Below, piece after piece: positions 17,857 to 26,667 of a stretch of 64,000 nt of DNA (within the stretch, counting starts at the first letter, position 1; each line of letters starts with the position of its first letter). The stretch is from Listeria booriae (lineage in GTDB: Bacteria; Bacillota; Bacilli; Lactobacillales; Listeriaceae), in NCBI RefSeq assembly GCF_000766865.1, contig NZ_JNFA01000029.1, positions 62,001-126,000 on the forward strand, read 5' to 3'. The notes below the pieces were generated by a model. That model was not told the DNA's origin and did not search any database. It saw only the letters and a list, made by a program, of their open reading frames with translations. Position numbers and translations under genes: made by a program.

Positions 17857-18384
17857 ATGTCTGAAAAAGATGGAATTAATGTAAAAGATTTTCTAATCGG
17901 TGGTCTAATTGGTGGAATCGTTGGTTCAGTAACAGCGCTTTTACTAGCTCCTAAATCAGGAAAAGAACTACGTGGTGACTTAAACGAACATGTGGATGTT
18001 CTAAAAGAAAAAGGCACACAATGGAAAGACGTTGCCTACGAAAAAGGAATCGAAATTGGCAATGTAGCCAAAGAAAAACGTGATTCTATCTTGGACTCAA
18101 CATCTGGATTCGTAGACGTTGTTAAAGATAAATCAGGTCAATTATACGAAAGCGTTTCTAAACAAACAAAATCTGTGAAAGAAACTGCTAGCGCTGGCTT
18201 AGAAGCAACAAAACAAGCGGCACAAAAAGCTGGCGATACATTCAAATCAGAAGCGAAAGATGCGAAATCAGACGTAAAAGACGCTGCTGAAAAAACAAAA
18301 GAAGAAGTAAAAGAAGCTTCTAAAACCGCGAAAGACAAAACAGAAAAAATCGCAGACGACGCGAAAAAAGAATTGAAAAAATAA
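17857..18384 (+). CDS. ytxH: YtxH-family stress protein
   Basis: A 175-residue protein. The N-terminal part (FLIGGLIGGIVGSVTALLLAPKSGKELR, about residues 12-39) is the YtxH signature, a glycine-rich membrane segment. The remainder is a lysine/alanine/aspartate-rich helical tail (about 95-175: repeated KAGDTFKSEAKDAKSDVKDA-like heptad/11-mer patterns) resembling LEA proteins. ATG 17857 has GGAGGG upstream. Likely an envelope stress protein co-transcribed with ytxG. Confidence 0.85.
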   Translation: MSEKDGINVKDFLIGGLIGGIVGSVTALLLAPKSGKELRGDLNEHVDVLKEKGTQWKDVAYEKGIEIGNVAKEKRDSILDSTSGFVDVVKDKSGQLYESVSKQTKSVKETASAGLEATKQAAQKAGDTFKSEAKDAKSDVKDAAEKTKEEVKEASKTAKDKTEKIADDAKKELKK

Positions 18385-18405
18385 AATCTGTCTAAGAAAG
18401 ATCCG

Positions 18406-18448
18406 GATGCAAGTTATGCGTGAAAATGCGTAGCTTGCGTCTTTTTTT
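18406..18448 (+). terminator. Terminator of ytxGH
   Basis: A 15-bp stem (18406-18420 with 18427-18441, some G-U pairs) and 6-nt loop precede seven T residues. Confidence 0.9.
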
Positions 18449-18652
18449 GCAATAACTAGGTAAATGGAACGGTTATCATAAAAAAGAAGCTTGCAATTAG
18501 AAGCAAGTAATGTTAGTATTGTATTATTCACTTTAACACTTAAAAGCGCTTAAGTAGAAAAGCGACATGGTGACAAATAATTATTTTTCATCTATAATGA
18601 ATAAATATACTGTACAAAGACAGGCAGAGAAATTGGAGAGGTGGCAAAAAAC

Positions 18653-19738
18653 ATGGGAAACCCAAATTTAGAAGAGTTGCGCGCACAAGTAGATGCTTTA
18701 AACATTGAGGTGTTAGAAGCAATCAACAAACGAGCGAACTTAGTGCAAGAAATCGGTAAAATTAAAGGAATGCAAGGCGTTATTCGTTTTGATCCAGTTC
18801 GTGAACGTCAAATGTTAAATGCGATTACGGATGCGAATAAAGGTCCTTTTGAAGATAGCACGATCGAAAAGCTATTTAAAGAAATTTTCAAAGCTGGTTT
18901 GGAATTACAAGAAGACGATAATTCAAAAGCATTGCTTGTTTCGCGTAAGAATAAGAAAGAGGATACAATTGTTCCAGTAAATGGCGTGCCAATCGGTAAC
19001 GGAACTCCAACATTTGTATTCGGTCCATGTTCGGTAGAATCGTATGAACAAGTAGCAACGGTTGCTGGTGCGGTTCGTGATAAAGGCTTGAAATTACTTC
19101 GTGGCGGCGCGTTTAAACCACGTACAAGCCCATATGATTTCCAAGGCTTAGGTGTAGAAGGATTACAAATCTTGAAGCGCGTAGCAGACGAATTTGGTCT
19201 TGGCGTTATTAGTGAAATCGTAACACCACGCGATATTGAAGTGGCACTTGACCATATCGATGTTATCCAAATCGGTGCGCGTAACATGCAGAACTTCGAA
19301 CTTCTAAAAGCTGTTGGACAAGTAGACAAGCCAATTCTATTAAAACGTGGCCTATCAGCAACGATTGAAGAATTTGTCGGTGCTGCGGAATACATTATGG
19401 CGCAAGGAAACAGCCAAATCATCCTTTGCGAACGCGGTATTCGTACGTACGAGAAAGCAACGCGGAATACACTAGATATCTCTGCTGTTCCAATTCTAAA
19501 ACAAGAAACACATTTACCAGTGATGGTGGATGTAACGCATTCTACAGGACGTAAAGATTTACTACTTCCATGTGCCAAAGCAGCTCTTGCAATCGGTGCG
19601 GACGGCGTAATGGCAGAAGTACATCCAGATCCAGCAGTCGCTCTTTCTGACGCAGCACAACAAATGAACTTGAAAGAATTTGACGCTTTCTGGGAAGAAA
19701 TTTTGAAATCAAAATTAGTACCAGAGAACATTCAATAA
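18653..19738 (+). CDS. aroA: Bifunctional chorismate mutase / DAHP synthase
   Basis: A 361-residue fusion: an AroQ-type chorismate mutase (residues 1-90; [30 protein letters not shown]) joined to a type I-beta DAHP synthase ([72 protein letters not shown]). It makes the first compound of the shikimate pathway; the mutase domain serves as the feedback sensor for chorismate/prephenate in related enzymes. ATG 18653 follows GAGGTGG; an upstream GTG at 18641 overlaps that site. Confidence 0.95.
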   Translation: MGNPNLEELRAQVDALNIEVLEAINKRANLVQEIGKIKGMQGVIRFDPVRERQMLNAITDANKGPFEDSTIEKLFKEIFKAGLELQEDDNSKALLVSRKNKKEDTIVPVNGVPIGNGTPTFVFGPCSVESYEQVATVAGAVRDKGLKLLRGGAFKPRTSPYDFQGLGVEGLQILKRVADEFGLGVISEIVTPRDIEVALDHIDVIQIGARNMQNFELLKAVGQVDKPILLKRGLSATIEEFVGAAEYIMAQGNSQIILCERGIRTYEKATRNTLDISAVPILKQETHLPVMVDVTHSTGRKDLLLPCAKAALAIGADGVMAEVHPDPAVALSDAAQQMNLKEFDAFWEEILKSKLVPENIQ

Positions 19739-19752
19739 ATGTATGAAAGAGA

Positions 19753-19785
19753 GTAGTTAGGAAATCATTTCTAGCTACTTTTTTT
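19753..19785 (+). terminator. Terminator of aroA
   Basis: An 11-bp stem (GTAGTTAGGAA with TTTCTAGCTAC, G-U pairs) ends in a T run. The remainder of the 311-bp gap to ccpA holds the ccpA promoter and a cre-like site. Confidence 0.8.
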
Positions 19786-19935
19786 ATGGCTATTTTTAGG
19801 TGAGTCACCATTTTGTTAAAAAAATGCACCCGTTTGGATTGTTGCTATGACTTGTTTTTGACGATTTTGACTGAATTTGACTCGATAAAACGTTTTCTTC
19901 TGAATTTTTAGTAATGTAAATAATAAGTGAAAACA

Positions 19936-19995
19936 ATTGCATAACGAAAAAAACTATCGTATTATAAAGTGTAAGCACGAATGTGTACGTTTACA
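19936..19995 (+). promoter_or_regulatory. ccpA promoter with a cre-like site downstream
   Basis: TTGCAT (19936-19941), 17-bp spacer, TATTAT (19959-19964). About 18 bp after the -10 box, the complement of 19982-19995 reads TGTAAACGTACACA, one mismatch from the catabolite-responsive element consensus TGNAARCGNWWWCA. This suggests CcpA acts on its own gene as a roadblock (inference). Confidence 0.5.
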
Positions 19996-20049
19996 ATAGT
20001 GGCATATGGCTAACTATTAAAAATAATTTAATTTTGGAGAGTGAAATAG

Positions 20050-21048
20050 ATGAATGTGACAATTTATGATGTGGCGCGCGAAGCAAATGTATCGATGGCG
20101 ACCGTTTCTCGTGTCGTTAACGGAAATCCGAACGTAAAACCAATTACTAGAAAAAAGGTACTTGATGTTATCAAACAATTGGGCTATCGTCCAAACGCGG
20201 TTGCCCGTGGTCTAGCAAGTAAGAAAACAACGACAGTCGGCGTAATGATTCCGGATATTTCGAACGTATTTTATGCAGAATTAGCACGTGGTATTGAAGA
20301 TATCGCGACGATGTATAAATACAATATTATTTTGAGCAACTCCGATGAAAATGAAGACAAAGAGTTGCAAGTACTTAACACCTTGTTAGGCAAGCAAGTC
20401 GACGGTATTATTTACATGGGTGAACGCATTTCAGAACAGTTACAAGAAGAATTCGATCGTTCGCCAGCACCAGTCGTTTTGGCAGGCTCTGTAGACGCAG
20501 CAAACAAAATCGCATCGGTTAACATCGATTACAAACAAGCAAGCTACGAAGCAGTATCACGCTTTACAAAAAATGGCCGTAAGAAAATCGCCTTCATCAG
20601 CGGTTCTTTAGACGAGCCTGTAAACAGTGAATTGAAGCTTGGTGGTTATCGCGAAGCCTTGAAAGAAGCGAAAATCAAGTTCAACGAAGACTACGTATTA
20701 GAATCAGCGTATAATTACGAAGCTGGAGTGAAAGCTTGGGAGCAATTAAGCAGCTTGAAAGCAACACCAGACGCGATTTACGTAGCAGACGACGAACTAG
20801 CAATGGGCGTATTAAATGCCGCATTAGATGCAGGCGTGAAAGTACCCGAAGACTTGGAAATCGTTACATCTAACAATACAAAACTAACATTGATGGCGCG
20901 TCCGCAATTATCAACGGTCGTACAACCACTTTATGATATCGGCGCCGTAGCCATGCGTTTACTAACGAAATTGATGGCAAACGAAGAAGTCGAAGAAAAA
21001 ACAGTTATCTTACCACACAGTGAAAAAATGCGCGGAACAACACGCTAA
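20050..21048 (+). CDS. ccpA: Catabolite control protein A
   Basis: LacI/GalR-family global regulator of carbon catabolite repression, 332 residues. The N-terminal HTH and hinge ([39 protein letters not shown]...[29 protein letters not shown]) are those of CcpA, followed by the periplasmic-binding-like domain that binds HPr-Ser-P ([28 protein letters not shown]). TTTGGAGAG lies before the ATG. It keeps its usual place between aroA and tyrS. Confidence 0.97.
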   Translation: MNVTIYDVAREANVSMATVSRVVNGNPNVKPITRKKVLDVIKQLGYRPNAVARGLASKKTTTVGVMIPDISNVFYAELARGIEDIATMYKYNIILSNSDENEDKELQVLNTLLGKQVDGIIYMGERISEQLQEEFDRSPAPVVLAGSVDAANKIASVNIDYKQASYEAVSRFTKNGRKKIAFISGSLDEPVNSELKLGGYREALKEAKIKFNEDYVLESAYNYEAGVKAWEQLSSLKATPDAIYVADDELAMGVLNAALDAGVKVPEDLEIVTSNNTKLTLMARPQLSTVVQPLYDIGAVAMRLLTKLMANEEVEEKTVILPHSEKMRGTTR

Positions 21049-21062
21049 ATTTTCAATTCCAT

Positions 21063-21091
21063 TTGACAAACAATACAAACCTATGTTAAAA
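21063..21091 (+). promoter_or_regulatory. Promoter of the tyrS leader
   Basis: TTGACA (21063-21068), 17-bp spacer and TTAAAA (21086-21091), placing the start point just before the T-box stem I. Confidence 0.65.
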
Positions 21092-21109
21092 ATAGAAATA
21101 CAAGTTTAT

Positions 21110-21337
21110 ATCGAAAAGCTATGAACGGACGAAGTAGTCGCTTATCCCTGTATCAAGAGAGCTGGTGGGAGCTGAGAACCAGTACAAATAAGTGAGACGA
21201 ATTACATCCCGGAGCATATTTGCATTTGCAAACGGTAGTATTTGCCGTTATCTTAATGAAGCGAGGAAGATTTTTTTCCTAAGTTGGGTGGTACCACGTA
21301 TATTTTGCGTCCCTTCGTCTATGACGGGGGGACTTTT
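21110..21337 (+). promoter_or_regulatory. Tyrosine T-box riboswitch
   Basis: Leader RNA that senses uncharged tRNA(Tyr). The conserved T-box TGGGTGGTACCACG is at 21285-21298 and is followed by a terminator hairpin (GTCCC...GGGGGAC, then TTTTT) ending near 21337. In the specifier region GAATTACATCC the codon TAC (21203-21205) specifies tyrosine, consistent with tyrS downstream. AGAACCAGTA (21175-21184) upstream is typical of stem I. Confidence 0.93.
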
Positions 21338-21341
21338 TGTT

Positions 21342-21480
21342 GGGGCTGTATGAAACAAAGTGAATTACAGCCCCAATATAAGCGTGAGCAAAGCGATGGG
21401 TTAATCCACTAAAAAGAAACATCGCGTTCCCACGTTATAAAGTACGGGCTGTAACTCAGTTGCTAGTTTTACAGTCCAAT
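21342..21480 (+). other. Second structured module between T-box and tyrS
   Basis: Three nested or serial hairpins: GGGGCTGTA...TACAGCCCC (about 21342-21374); TATAAGCGTG...AAGCGATG pairing with CATCGCGTT...CACGTTATA (about 21376-21446); and GGGCTGTAA...TTACAGTCC (about 21450-21479), the last repeating the sequence of the first. It lies after the T-box terminator and 79 bp before the tyrS start. Role unknown; may be a repeat insertion or an extra control layer. Confidence 0.5.
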
Positions 21481-21557
21481 ACAAGCATGAATCAATCCAT
21501 CTAAAGCCCATCACATCAAAAAACACCAAATAATAATAAAAGTAAGGAGCCAAAAAA

Positions 21558-22817
21558 ATGAATATTATCGATGAACTAGAATGGCGCGGCGCAATTTACC
21601 AACAAACAGACGAAGAAGGACTTCGCGAATTAACAAATAAAGAATCAATCTCACTATACTGCGGCATTGACCCAACAGGCGACTCGATGCATATCGGCCA
21701 TTTAATCCCATTCATGATTTTACGCCGTTTTCAAAATGCAGGACATCGCCCAATCGTTGTCGTAGGCGGTGCAACAGGATCCATCGGTGACCCAAGTGGC
21801 AAGAAAGAAGAACGCCAACTGCAATCCATCGAACAAGTGAATAAAAACGTCGAAAGCTTACGTGGTCAGCTAGAAACGATTTTTGATTTTTCCGGTGAGA
21901 ACGGTGCGATTATGGTGAACAACTATGATTGGACGAAGGATTTGACGGTGCTTGATTTCTTGCGCGATTACGGGAAGAACTTCAACGTGAACACAATGCT
22001 TGCAAAAGATATCGTCGCGAATCGTTTAGAAGTCGGAATTTCGTTTACAGAATTCGCATACCAAATTTTACAAGCGATGGATTACAATGAGTTGTATGAA
22101 AATCACAATTGTCGTTTGCAAATCGGTGGTAGCGATCAGTGGGGAAATATTACGGCGGGTCTTGACCTAATCCGCAAAAAACAAGGCGAAGGTGCAAAAG
22201 CTTTCGGTTTGACGATTCCGTTATTGACGAAAGCCGATGGAACAAAATTTGGTAAAACAGAAGGTGGCGCGATTTGGCTAAACGCTGAAAAAACAACGCC
22301 ATATGAGTTTTACCAATTCTGGATCAATACAGATGACCGTGATGTTGTGAAATACTTGAAATACTTCACGTTCTTAAATCAAGATGAAATCAATGACTTG
22401 GAATCCGCGGTCAAACTAGAACCACATCGTCGCGCAGCGCAACGCTCTTTAGCAGCAGAAATGACGCGTTTTATTCATGGCCAAGAAGCATTAGACCAAG
22501 CGATCAAAATTTCCGAAGCATTGTTTAGCGGAGACGTAAAAGCGTTGACAGCAGACGAAATTGAGCAGGGTTTTAAAGATGTTCCAACGTTCACGGCAAG
22601 TCAAGACGAGGCGTTGCTAGTTGATTGGCTAGTAGAACTGGGTATCGAGCCTTCGAAACGCCAATCACGCGAGGATATCGGCAATGGCGCCATTTACATC
22701 AACGGAGAACGCGTCCAAGACTTAGAAAAAGTGGTGACAAGCGCGGATCGTGTCGAAAATCGTTTTACAATCGTGCGTCGTGGTAAGAAAAAATATTCCT
22801 TGGTGCGCTATGCCTAA
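21558..22817 (+). CDS. tyrS: Tyrosyl-tRNA synthetase
   Basis: Class I synthetase, 419 residues. YCGIDPTGDSMHIGHLIPF carries the HIGH motif (residues 46-49), YQILQAMDYNELYENHNCRLQIGGSDQWGNI the tyrosine pocket, and KFGKTEGGAIWL the KMSKS-like KFGKT loop. A C-terminal S4-type RNA-binding domain (about 350-419) is present. GTAAGGAGCC lies before the ATG. It is controlled by the T-box; its stop codon overlaps the following acetyltransferase gene. Confidence 0.97.
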   Translation: MNIIDELEWRGAIYQQTDEEGLRELTNKESISLYCGIDPTGDSMHIGHLIPFMILRRFQNAGHRPIVVVGGATGSIGDPSGKKEERQLQSIEQVNKNVESLRGQLETIFDFSGENGAIMVNNYDWTKDLTVLDFLRDYGKNFNVNTMLAKDIVANRLEVGISFTEFAYQILQAMDYNELYENHNCRLQIGGSDQWGNITAGLDLIRKKQGEGAKAFGLTIPLLTKADGTKFGKTEGGAIWLNAEKTTPYEFYQFWINTDDRDVVKYLKYFTFLNQDEINDLESAVKLEPHRRAAQRSLAAEMTRFIHGQEALDQAIKISEALFSGDVKALTADEIEQGFKDVPTFTASQDEALLVDWLVELGIEPSKRQSREDIGNGAIYINGERVQDLEKVVTSADRVENRFTIVRRGKKKYSLVRYA

Positions 22818-23268
22818 TGTGCATCTGGAATTGATGAAACAGGCAGATTTTGCGGCTTTCTCGGAAAATTTGAGTATTGCTTATGCGGAAGATAAAGTGG
22901 AGGCGGGGACATGGCTTGCTTCTGAAGCTTTGGCAAATGCGAAACAAAGCATGAGAGACACGCTTCCAAATGGCGTAAATACACCGAATCACTTTATTTG
23001 GGACGTTATACGTTCACATGAAAAAGTTGGCACGTTGTGGGTTTGTCAGGAGGAGCAATCTTATTTTATCTATGACATTATTATTTTCGAGGCGTTTCAG
23101 AATCAAGGGCTAGGTAGTGAGTTGTTAGCCGTGCTTGAAGAGGAAGCACAGGCGCAAGGGATTACGGAAATCAGTCTTCATGTGTTTGGGCATAATAAAC
23201 GCGCGATTCATGTTTATGAGAAGATGGGTTTCGAAACAACCGATATTTCCATGCGGAAAAGGATCTAA
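22810..23268 (+). CDS. GNAT-family N-acetyltransferase
   Basis: A 152-residue acetyl-CoA-dependent transferase. The acetyl-CoA loop is FQNQGLGSELLAVLEEEAQ (Q/RxxGxG form, about residues 98-115) and the C-terminal motif B is LHVFGHNKRAIHVYEKMGFE (about 125-144). The ATG at 22810 lies 5 bp before the tyrS stop codon in another frame, so translation is likely coupled and the gene shares the tyrosine T-box. The acceptor is unknown. Confidence 0.85.
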   Translation: MPNVHLELMKQADFAAFSENLSIAYAEDKVEAGTWLASEALANAKQSMRDTLPNGVNTPNHFIWDVIRSHEKVGTLWVCQEEQSYFIYDIIIFEAFQNQGLGSELLAVLEEEAQAQGITEISLHVFGHNKRAIHVYEKMGFETTDISMRKRI

Positions 23269-23300
23269 AAAAGTTTGGCGAACAGTCGCCAAACTTTTTT
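23267..23300 (+). terminator. Terminator after tyrS-GNAT
   Basis: An 11-bp stem (AAAGTTTGGCG with CGCCAAACTTT) with 6-nt loop and a T run. Confidence 0.9.
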
Positions 23301-23307
23301 GTTGCAC

Positions 23308-23340
23308 AAAAAAAACCTCGAGTGCCCTGCACTCGAGGTT
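23308..23340 (-). terminator. Terminator of rpsD
   Basis: Minus-strand hairpin ACCTCGAGTG / CACTCGAGGT (10 bp, 5-nt loop) followed by seven or more T residues. Confidence 0.9.
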
Positions 23341-23353
23341 CTGATAGCAATGA

Positions 23354-23956
23354 TTAACGTGAATAGAATTCTACGATAAATGCTTCGTTGATTTCAGCAT
23401 GAAGTTCTGAACGTTCTGGCAGGCGGTTTAATGTACCTGTCAATTTTTCAGCGTCGAAAGTTAGGTATTCAGGCACGAATGCTGCTACATCTAAGCTTTC
23501 AGCGATTGCTGATAATTTTAGAGATTTTTCGCGAACGCTGATCACTTGGTTAGGTGATACTTGGTAAGATGGGATATCTACGCGTTTGCCGTCTACTAAA
23601 ATGTGACCGTGGTTTACTAATTGACGTGCTGCACGACGTGTGCGAGCAAGACCTAAACGGTAAACCAAGTTGTCAAGGCGTTGTTCTAGTAAGATCATGA
23701 AGTTCTCACCGTGTTTACCTTGTAATTTACCAGCTTTAACGAACGTGTTTTTGAATTGACGTTCTGTTAAGCCGTACATGTGACGCAATTTTTGTTTCTC
23801 TGCTTGTTGTAAACCGTACTCAGAGATTTTCTTACGTTGTGTCGGACCGTGTTGCCCTGGAGCGTACGGACGACGTTCTAATTCTTTACCTGTTCCTGAA
23901 AGTGATAATCCCAAACGACGGGAAATCTTCCAGCTTGGACCTGTATAACGAGCCAT
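23354..23956 (-). CDS. rpsD: 30S ribosomal protein S4
   Basis: Primary 16S rRNA-binding protein of the small subunit, 200 residues. N-terminal [25 protein letters not shown] (no zinc cysteines, the C-minus form), [15 protein letters not shown], and the S4 RNA-binding domain [38 protein letters not shown] (about residues 90-130). It is monocistronic, with its own promoter and a long leader. AAAGGAGGAG precedes the ATG. Confidence 0.97.
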   Translation of the reverse strand: MARYTGPSWKISRRLGLSLSGTGKELERRPYAPGQHGPTQRKKISEYGLQQAEKQKLRHMYGLTERQFKNTFVKAGKLQGKHGENFMILLEQRLDNLVYRLGLARTRRAARQLVNHGHILVDGKRVDIPSYQVSPNQVISVREKSLKLSAIAESLDVAAFVPEYLTFDAEKLTGTLNRLPERSELHAEINEAFIVEFYSR

Positions 23957-24170
23957 TGATTGACTCCTCCTTTATATTTGTTTTGGCATAAAACAAACAA
24001 GTGTGAACAACCAAATACGTGCAGTTTATCTTCATGTATCTTCGCCCTTGCAGCAGCAGGTTACAGGATACACCACGAAAATTCGGGGATAAACAACGGT
24101 CATATTCATCATCACTCAAGCTGCATTTTACACGCTTTCTAGTATAGTACATTTGTAGTGCTGTTGTCAA
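23957..24170 (-). promoter_or_regulatory. rpsD promoter and long 5' leader (candidate S4 autoregulatory leader)
   Basis: On the minus strand TTGACA (24165-24170) and TATACT (24141-24146) are 18 bp apart. The leader, about 180 nt, is GC-richer than the surroundings and holds inverted repeats (for example CCTGTAACCTGCTGCTGCAAGG). In Firmicutes S4 represses its own mRNA through such a leader; the assignment here rests on position and structure, not on a matched consensus. Confidence 0.6.
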
Positions 24171-24176
24171 CTTAAA

Positions 24177-24662
24177 TTATAATGTGTTTGTTAGTATCGA
24201 AACAACTTGTTCTAAGTAAGCTTGATCGGTTTCATCAAATCGGTCAAAAGAAGGGCTGTCCACATCTAGTACGCCGAGCAATTGTCCGTTGTGCACGATG
24301 GGTACGACGATTTCAGATTTTGATGCAGCGTCGCATGCGATATGTCCAGGGAACTCATTGACGTTTTTAACAAGGTAGGTGGTTTGTTCGGCAGCTGCAG
24401 AGCCACAGACGCCGCGTCCTAGTGGAATGCGAATACATGCGGGTAAGCCTTGGAATGGACCGAGAACGAGCTGATTCGAAGTTTCTTCATATAAATAAAA
24501 GCCAACCCAGTTAATATCAGTTAGGGCTTGATTTAATAACGCGGAAATGTTGCTCAAGTTGGCAATGAGATTCGGTTCGCCAGCAATCATTGCTTCGACT
24601 TGTTTGACGCATAATTGGTAATTTTCTGCTTTACTTCCTGTGAATTTTGGAATTTCAATCAT
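24177..24662 (-). CDS. ytsP: GAF-domain free methionine-(R)-sulfoxide reductase (YtsP)
   Basis: A 161-residue single GAF domain. The family cysteines are visible in LPACIRIPLGRGVCGSA and HIACDAASKSEIVVP, with VLDVDSPSFDRFDE at the C-terminal strand, diagnostic of fRMsr, which repairs free Met-R-sulfoxide using thioredoxin. The start at 24662 (MIEIPKF) is chosen over the in-frame GTG 12 bp upstream, as GTGGTG can then act as the ribosome-binding site. It is upstream of and in the same direction as rpsD but separated by the rpsD promoter. Confidence 0.88.
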   Translation of the reverse strand: MIEIPKFTGSKAENYQLCVKQVEAMIAGEPNLIANLSNISALLNQALTDINWVGFYLYEETSNQLVLGPFQGLPACIRIPLGRGVCGSAAAEQTTYLVKNVNEFPGHIACDAASKSEIVVPIVHNGQLLGVLDVDSPSFDRFDETDQAYLEQVVSILTNTL

Positions 24663-24829
24663 TTTTTTCACCACTTTTTCATTATTTTTGGTTTTAAATA
24701 AGGCAAATACAGAAGAATCGTGTTAGAATGGTTTATGTGTATAATGAGTTAGTATAGCATGAAATTCTAATTTTTACTTAGATGCGTGTTTGAAAAATAG
24801 AGATATAAAGAATAGTAGGAGGTAACGAT

Positions 24830-26548
24830 ATGTTTGTTTGGTATTTACTCGGCTTTGTCGTGCTGGTAGCAGTGATATTTACAGTCGGATACATAATGAA
24901 GAAAAAGCATTATCAACGAATTAATGAATTAGAAGCGCAAAAAATTGAATTGATGGAACGCCCGGTTATTGACGAGTTAACGAAGGTGAAGAAATTGAAG
25001 CTAACTGGCCAAACAGAGGCTTTGTTTGAGTCATGGCGCGATTCATGGGATGAGATTGCGACGAAGCTGTTTCCCGATTTGGAAGAGTATATTTTAAATG
25101 CTGAGCAACACACGGATCGTTACCAGTTCCGCCAAGCAACGCAAATGGAAAACCAAGTCGAGCAAGTGATTCATGATATCGATACGCAAATGAAACAGAT
25201 TTTGCGCGGGTTAAAAGAGTTGTTAGCTAGTGAAGAACGCAATGCCCAAGATATTCGTATGGCAAAAGATAAGTTCACGATGATTCGCCGCGATGTGCTC
25301 AGCAATGGTTATAAGTTAGGTGAGGCACTTGGTGGTGTGGAAGGTGAGCTTGATGCGATTGCAGAAAGCTTGAATCGCTTTGATATGTTGACGGATCAAG
25401 GAGATTACTTGGAAGCGCGGGAAACGGTGCTTAACGTGCAACACAATTTAGAGAAACTTGGCATGAAAATGGAGAAGATTCCTGGTTTGTTACGGGAAAG
25501 CGATATTATTTTGCCAGATGAAATGAGTAAATTGCAAGCGGGCTATGATGAAATGGTGCAACAGGGCTATTATTTAGAGCAATTGCAACTTGCGGCGGAA
25601 TTAGAACGGATGAGCGAGCGCGTGGCGGACTTGAAAGTGAAGATAGTTGACGGCGAGCTTGAAGCTGTTGAAAATGGTGTGGCGGAGCTGCATACAGAAA
25701 TTAATTTATTTTATGATACGCTGGAACATGAAGTGGAGGCGCGTCATTTTGTGAAGGAAAACCGGATTGTGGTGGAAGCGAAGTTGGAGAAACAAGTATC
25801 GGTTTCTGACGCGCTAGCCGAGCAAATCAAAGAAGTGAAGCAGACGTATCATGTGTCAGAAGACGAACTAGCGACGTATTTAAAAGTTGCGAGTCAATTA
25901 GAAACGCAGAAAGAGCAATTGGTATCCGTGACAGAGCGCTTATCAGAAGTGAAAATCGCGTATTCAGCGGCGGAAGATACGTTAAAAGAGATTGACGCGA
26001 TTGTATCGAATATTTCGGTGGAGCAAGATACCTTTGCTGAAGAATTGCGTTCGCTACGAAAAGACGAGCTGGAGGCACGTGAAGATGCGGATAGAATGCG
26101 TCGTGCTGTTGTGAACTTAACTCGGAAATTAGACCGTGAGCGCCTTCCTGGCAAGCCAGAGGAGTATGTCGCGCTTAGTGAACATATGGAAGAATCGATT
26201 GTGAAGTTAGAAGAACGGCTGGAAGAAAAGCCGTTGAATATGAAAGCAATCAATCACGAATGGCGAGTTGCCAAAGAAAACCTCGATCATTTAACAGAGA
26301 AAGCGGAAGAAATGATTGTGAACGTGCATTTAGTGGAGCATGTGATTCAATATGCGAACCGTTACCGTTTGCGTAACCCAGAGCTTGCCGAGGAATTGCG
26401 CAAAGCAGAGGATCATTTTTATAAGGACTTTTTGTATAATAAGGCTTTGGAGATTGCTGTGACGGCTTTGGAGAAAGTGGAGCCGAGTGCGTTTAAGAAG
26501 ATTGAGAAAGCGTATGAGATGCAAATTAATGTAGACGAAGTGGAATAA
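24830..26548 (+). CDS. ezrA: Septation ring formation regulator EzrA
   Basis: Negative regulator of FtsZ ring assembly and link between the Z ring and cell-wall synthesis. 572 residues: one N-terminal membrane helix (about residues 3-22), then a long spectrin-like coiled-coil cytoplasmic domain with regular Glu/Lys/Leu heptads to the end (QYANRYRLRNPELAEELRKAEDHFYKDFLYNKALEIAVTALEKVEPSAFKKIE). Length and order are those of EzrA. AGGAGG precedes the ATG. Confidence 0.95.
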   Translation: MFVWYLLGFVVLVAVIFTVGYIMKKKHYQRINELEAQKIELMERPVIDELTKVKKLKLTGQTEALFESWRDSWDEIATKLFPDLEEYILNAEQHTDRYQFRQATQMENQVEQVIHDIDTQMKQILRGLKELLASEERNAQDIRMAKDKFTMIRRDVLSNGYKLGEALGGVEGELDAIAESLNRFDMLTDQGDYLEARETVLNVQHNLEKLGMKMEKIPGLLRESDIILPDEMSKLQAGYDEMVQQGYYLEQLQLAAELERMSERVADLKVKIVDGELEAVENGVAELHTEINLFYDTLEHEVEARHFVKENRIVVEAKLEKQVSVSDALAEQIKEVKQTYHVSEDELATYLKVASQLETQKEQLVSVTERLSEVKIAYSAAEDTLKEIDAIVSNISVEQDTFAEELRSLRKDELEAREDADRMRRAVVNLTRKLDRERLPGKPEEYVALSEHMEESIVKLEERLEEKPLNMKAINHEWRVAKENLDHLTEKAEEMIVNVHLVEHVIQYANRYRLRNPELAEELRKAEDHFYKDFLYNKALEIAVTALEKVEPSAFKKIEKAYEMQINVDEVE

Positions 26549-26559
26549 AAAAGTTTTTG

Positions 26560-26610
26560 AAAGCAGAAATTTTGTCTTAGGAAAGAGGAGACGCTATTTC
26601 TGCTTTTTTT
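26560..26610 (+). terminator. Terminator of ezrA
   Basis: AAAGCAGAAAT pairs with ATTTCTGCTTT (11 bp) around a 24-nt loop, then a T run. A TTGACA at 26613-26618 follows and may be the -35 box for iscS-thiI, but no clear -10 is seen. Confidence 0.7.
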
Positions 26611-26667
26611 GCTTGACATGTGTGGTAAAATGTTTAGGTAGAGAATTGGTAATGGAGGCTTTGAAGG

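Noticed and set aside
18808-19731. 307-codon open frame antisense to aroA
   Set aside because: A mirror of a highly biased coding sequence: Ser/Arg/Thr-rich, no family match and no start signals; the sense gene is certain.
21342-21374. T-box terminator taken as GGGGCTGTA...TACAGCCCC
   Set aside because: No T run follows this stem; the real T-box terminator is the GTCCC/GGGAC hairpin just before it (to about 21337).
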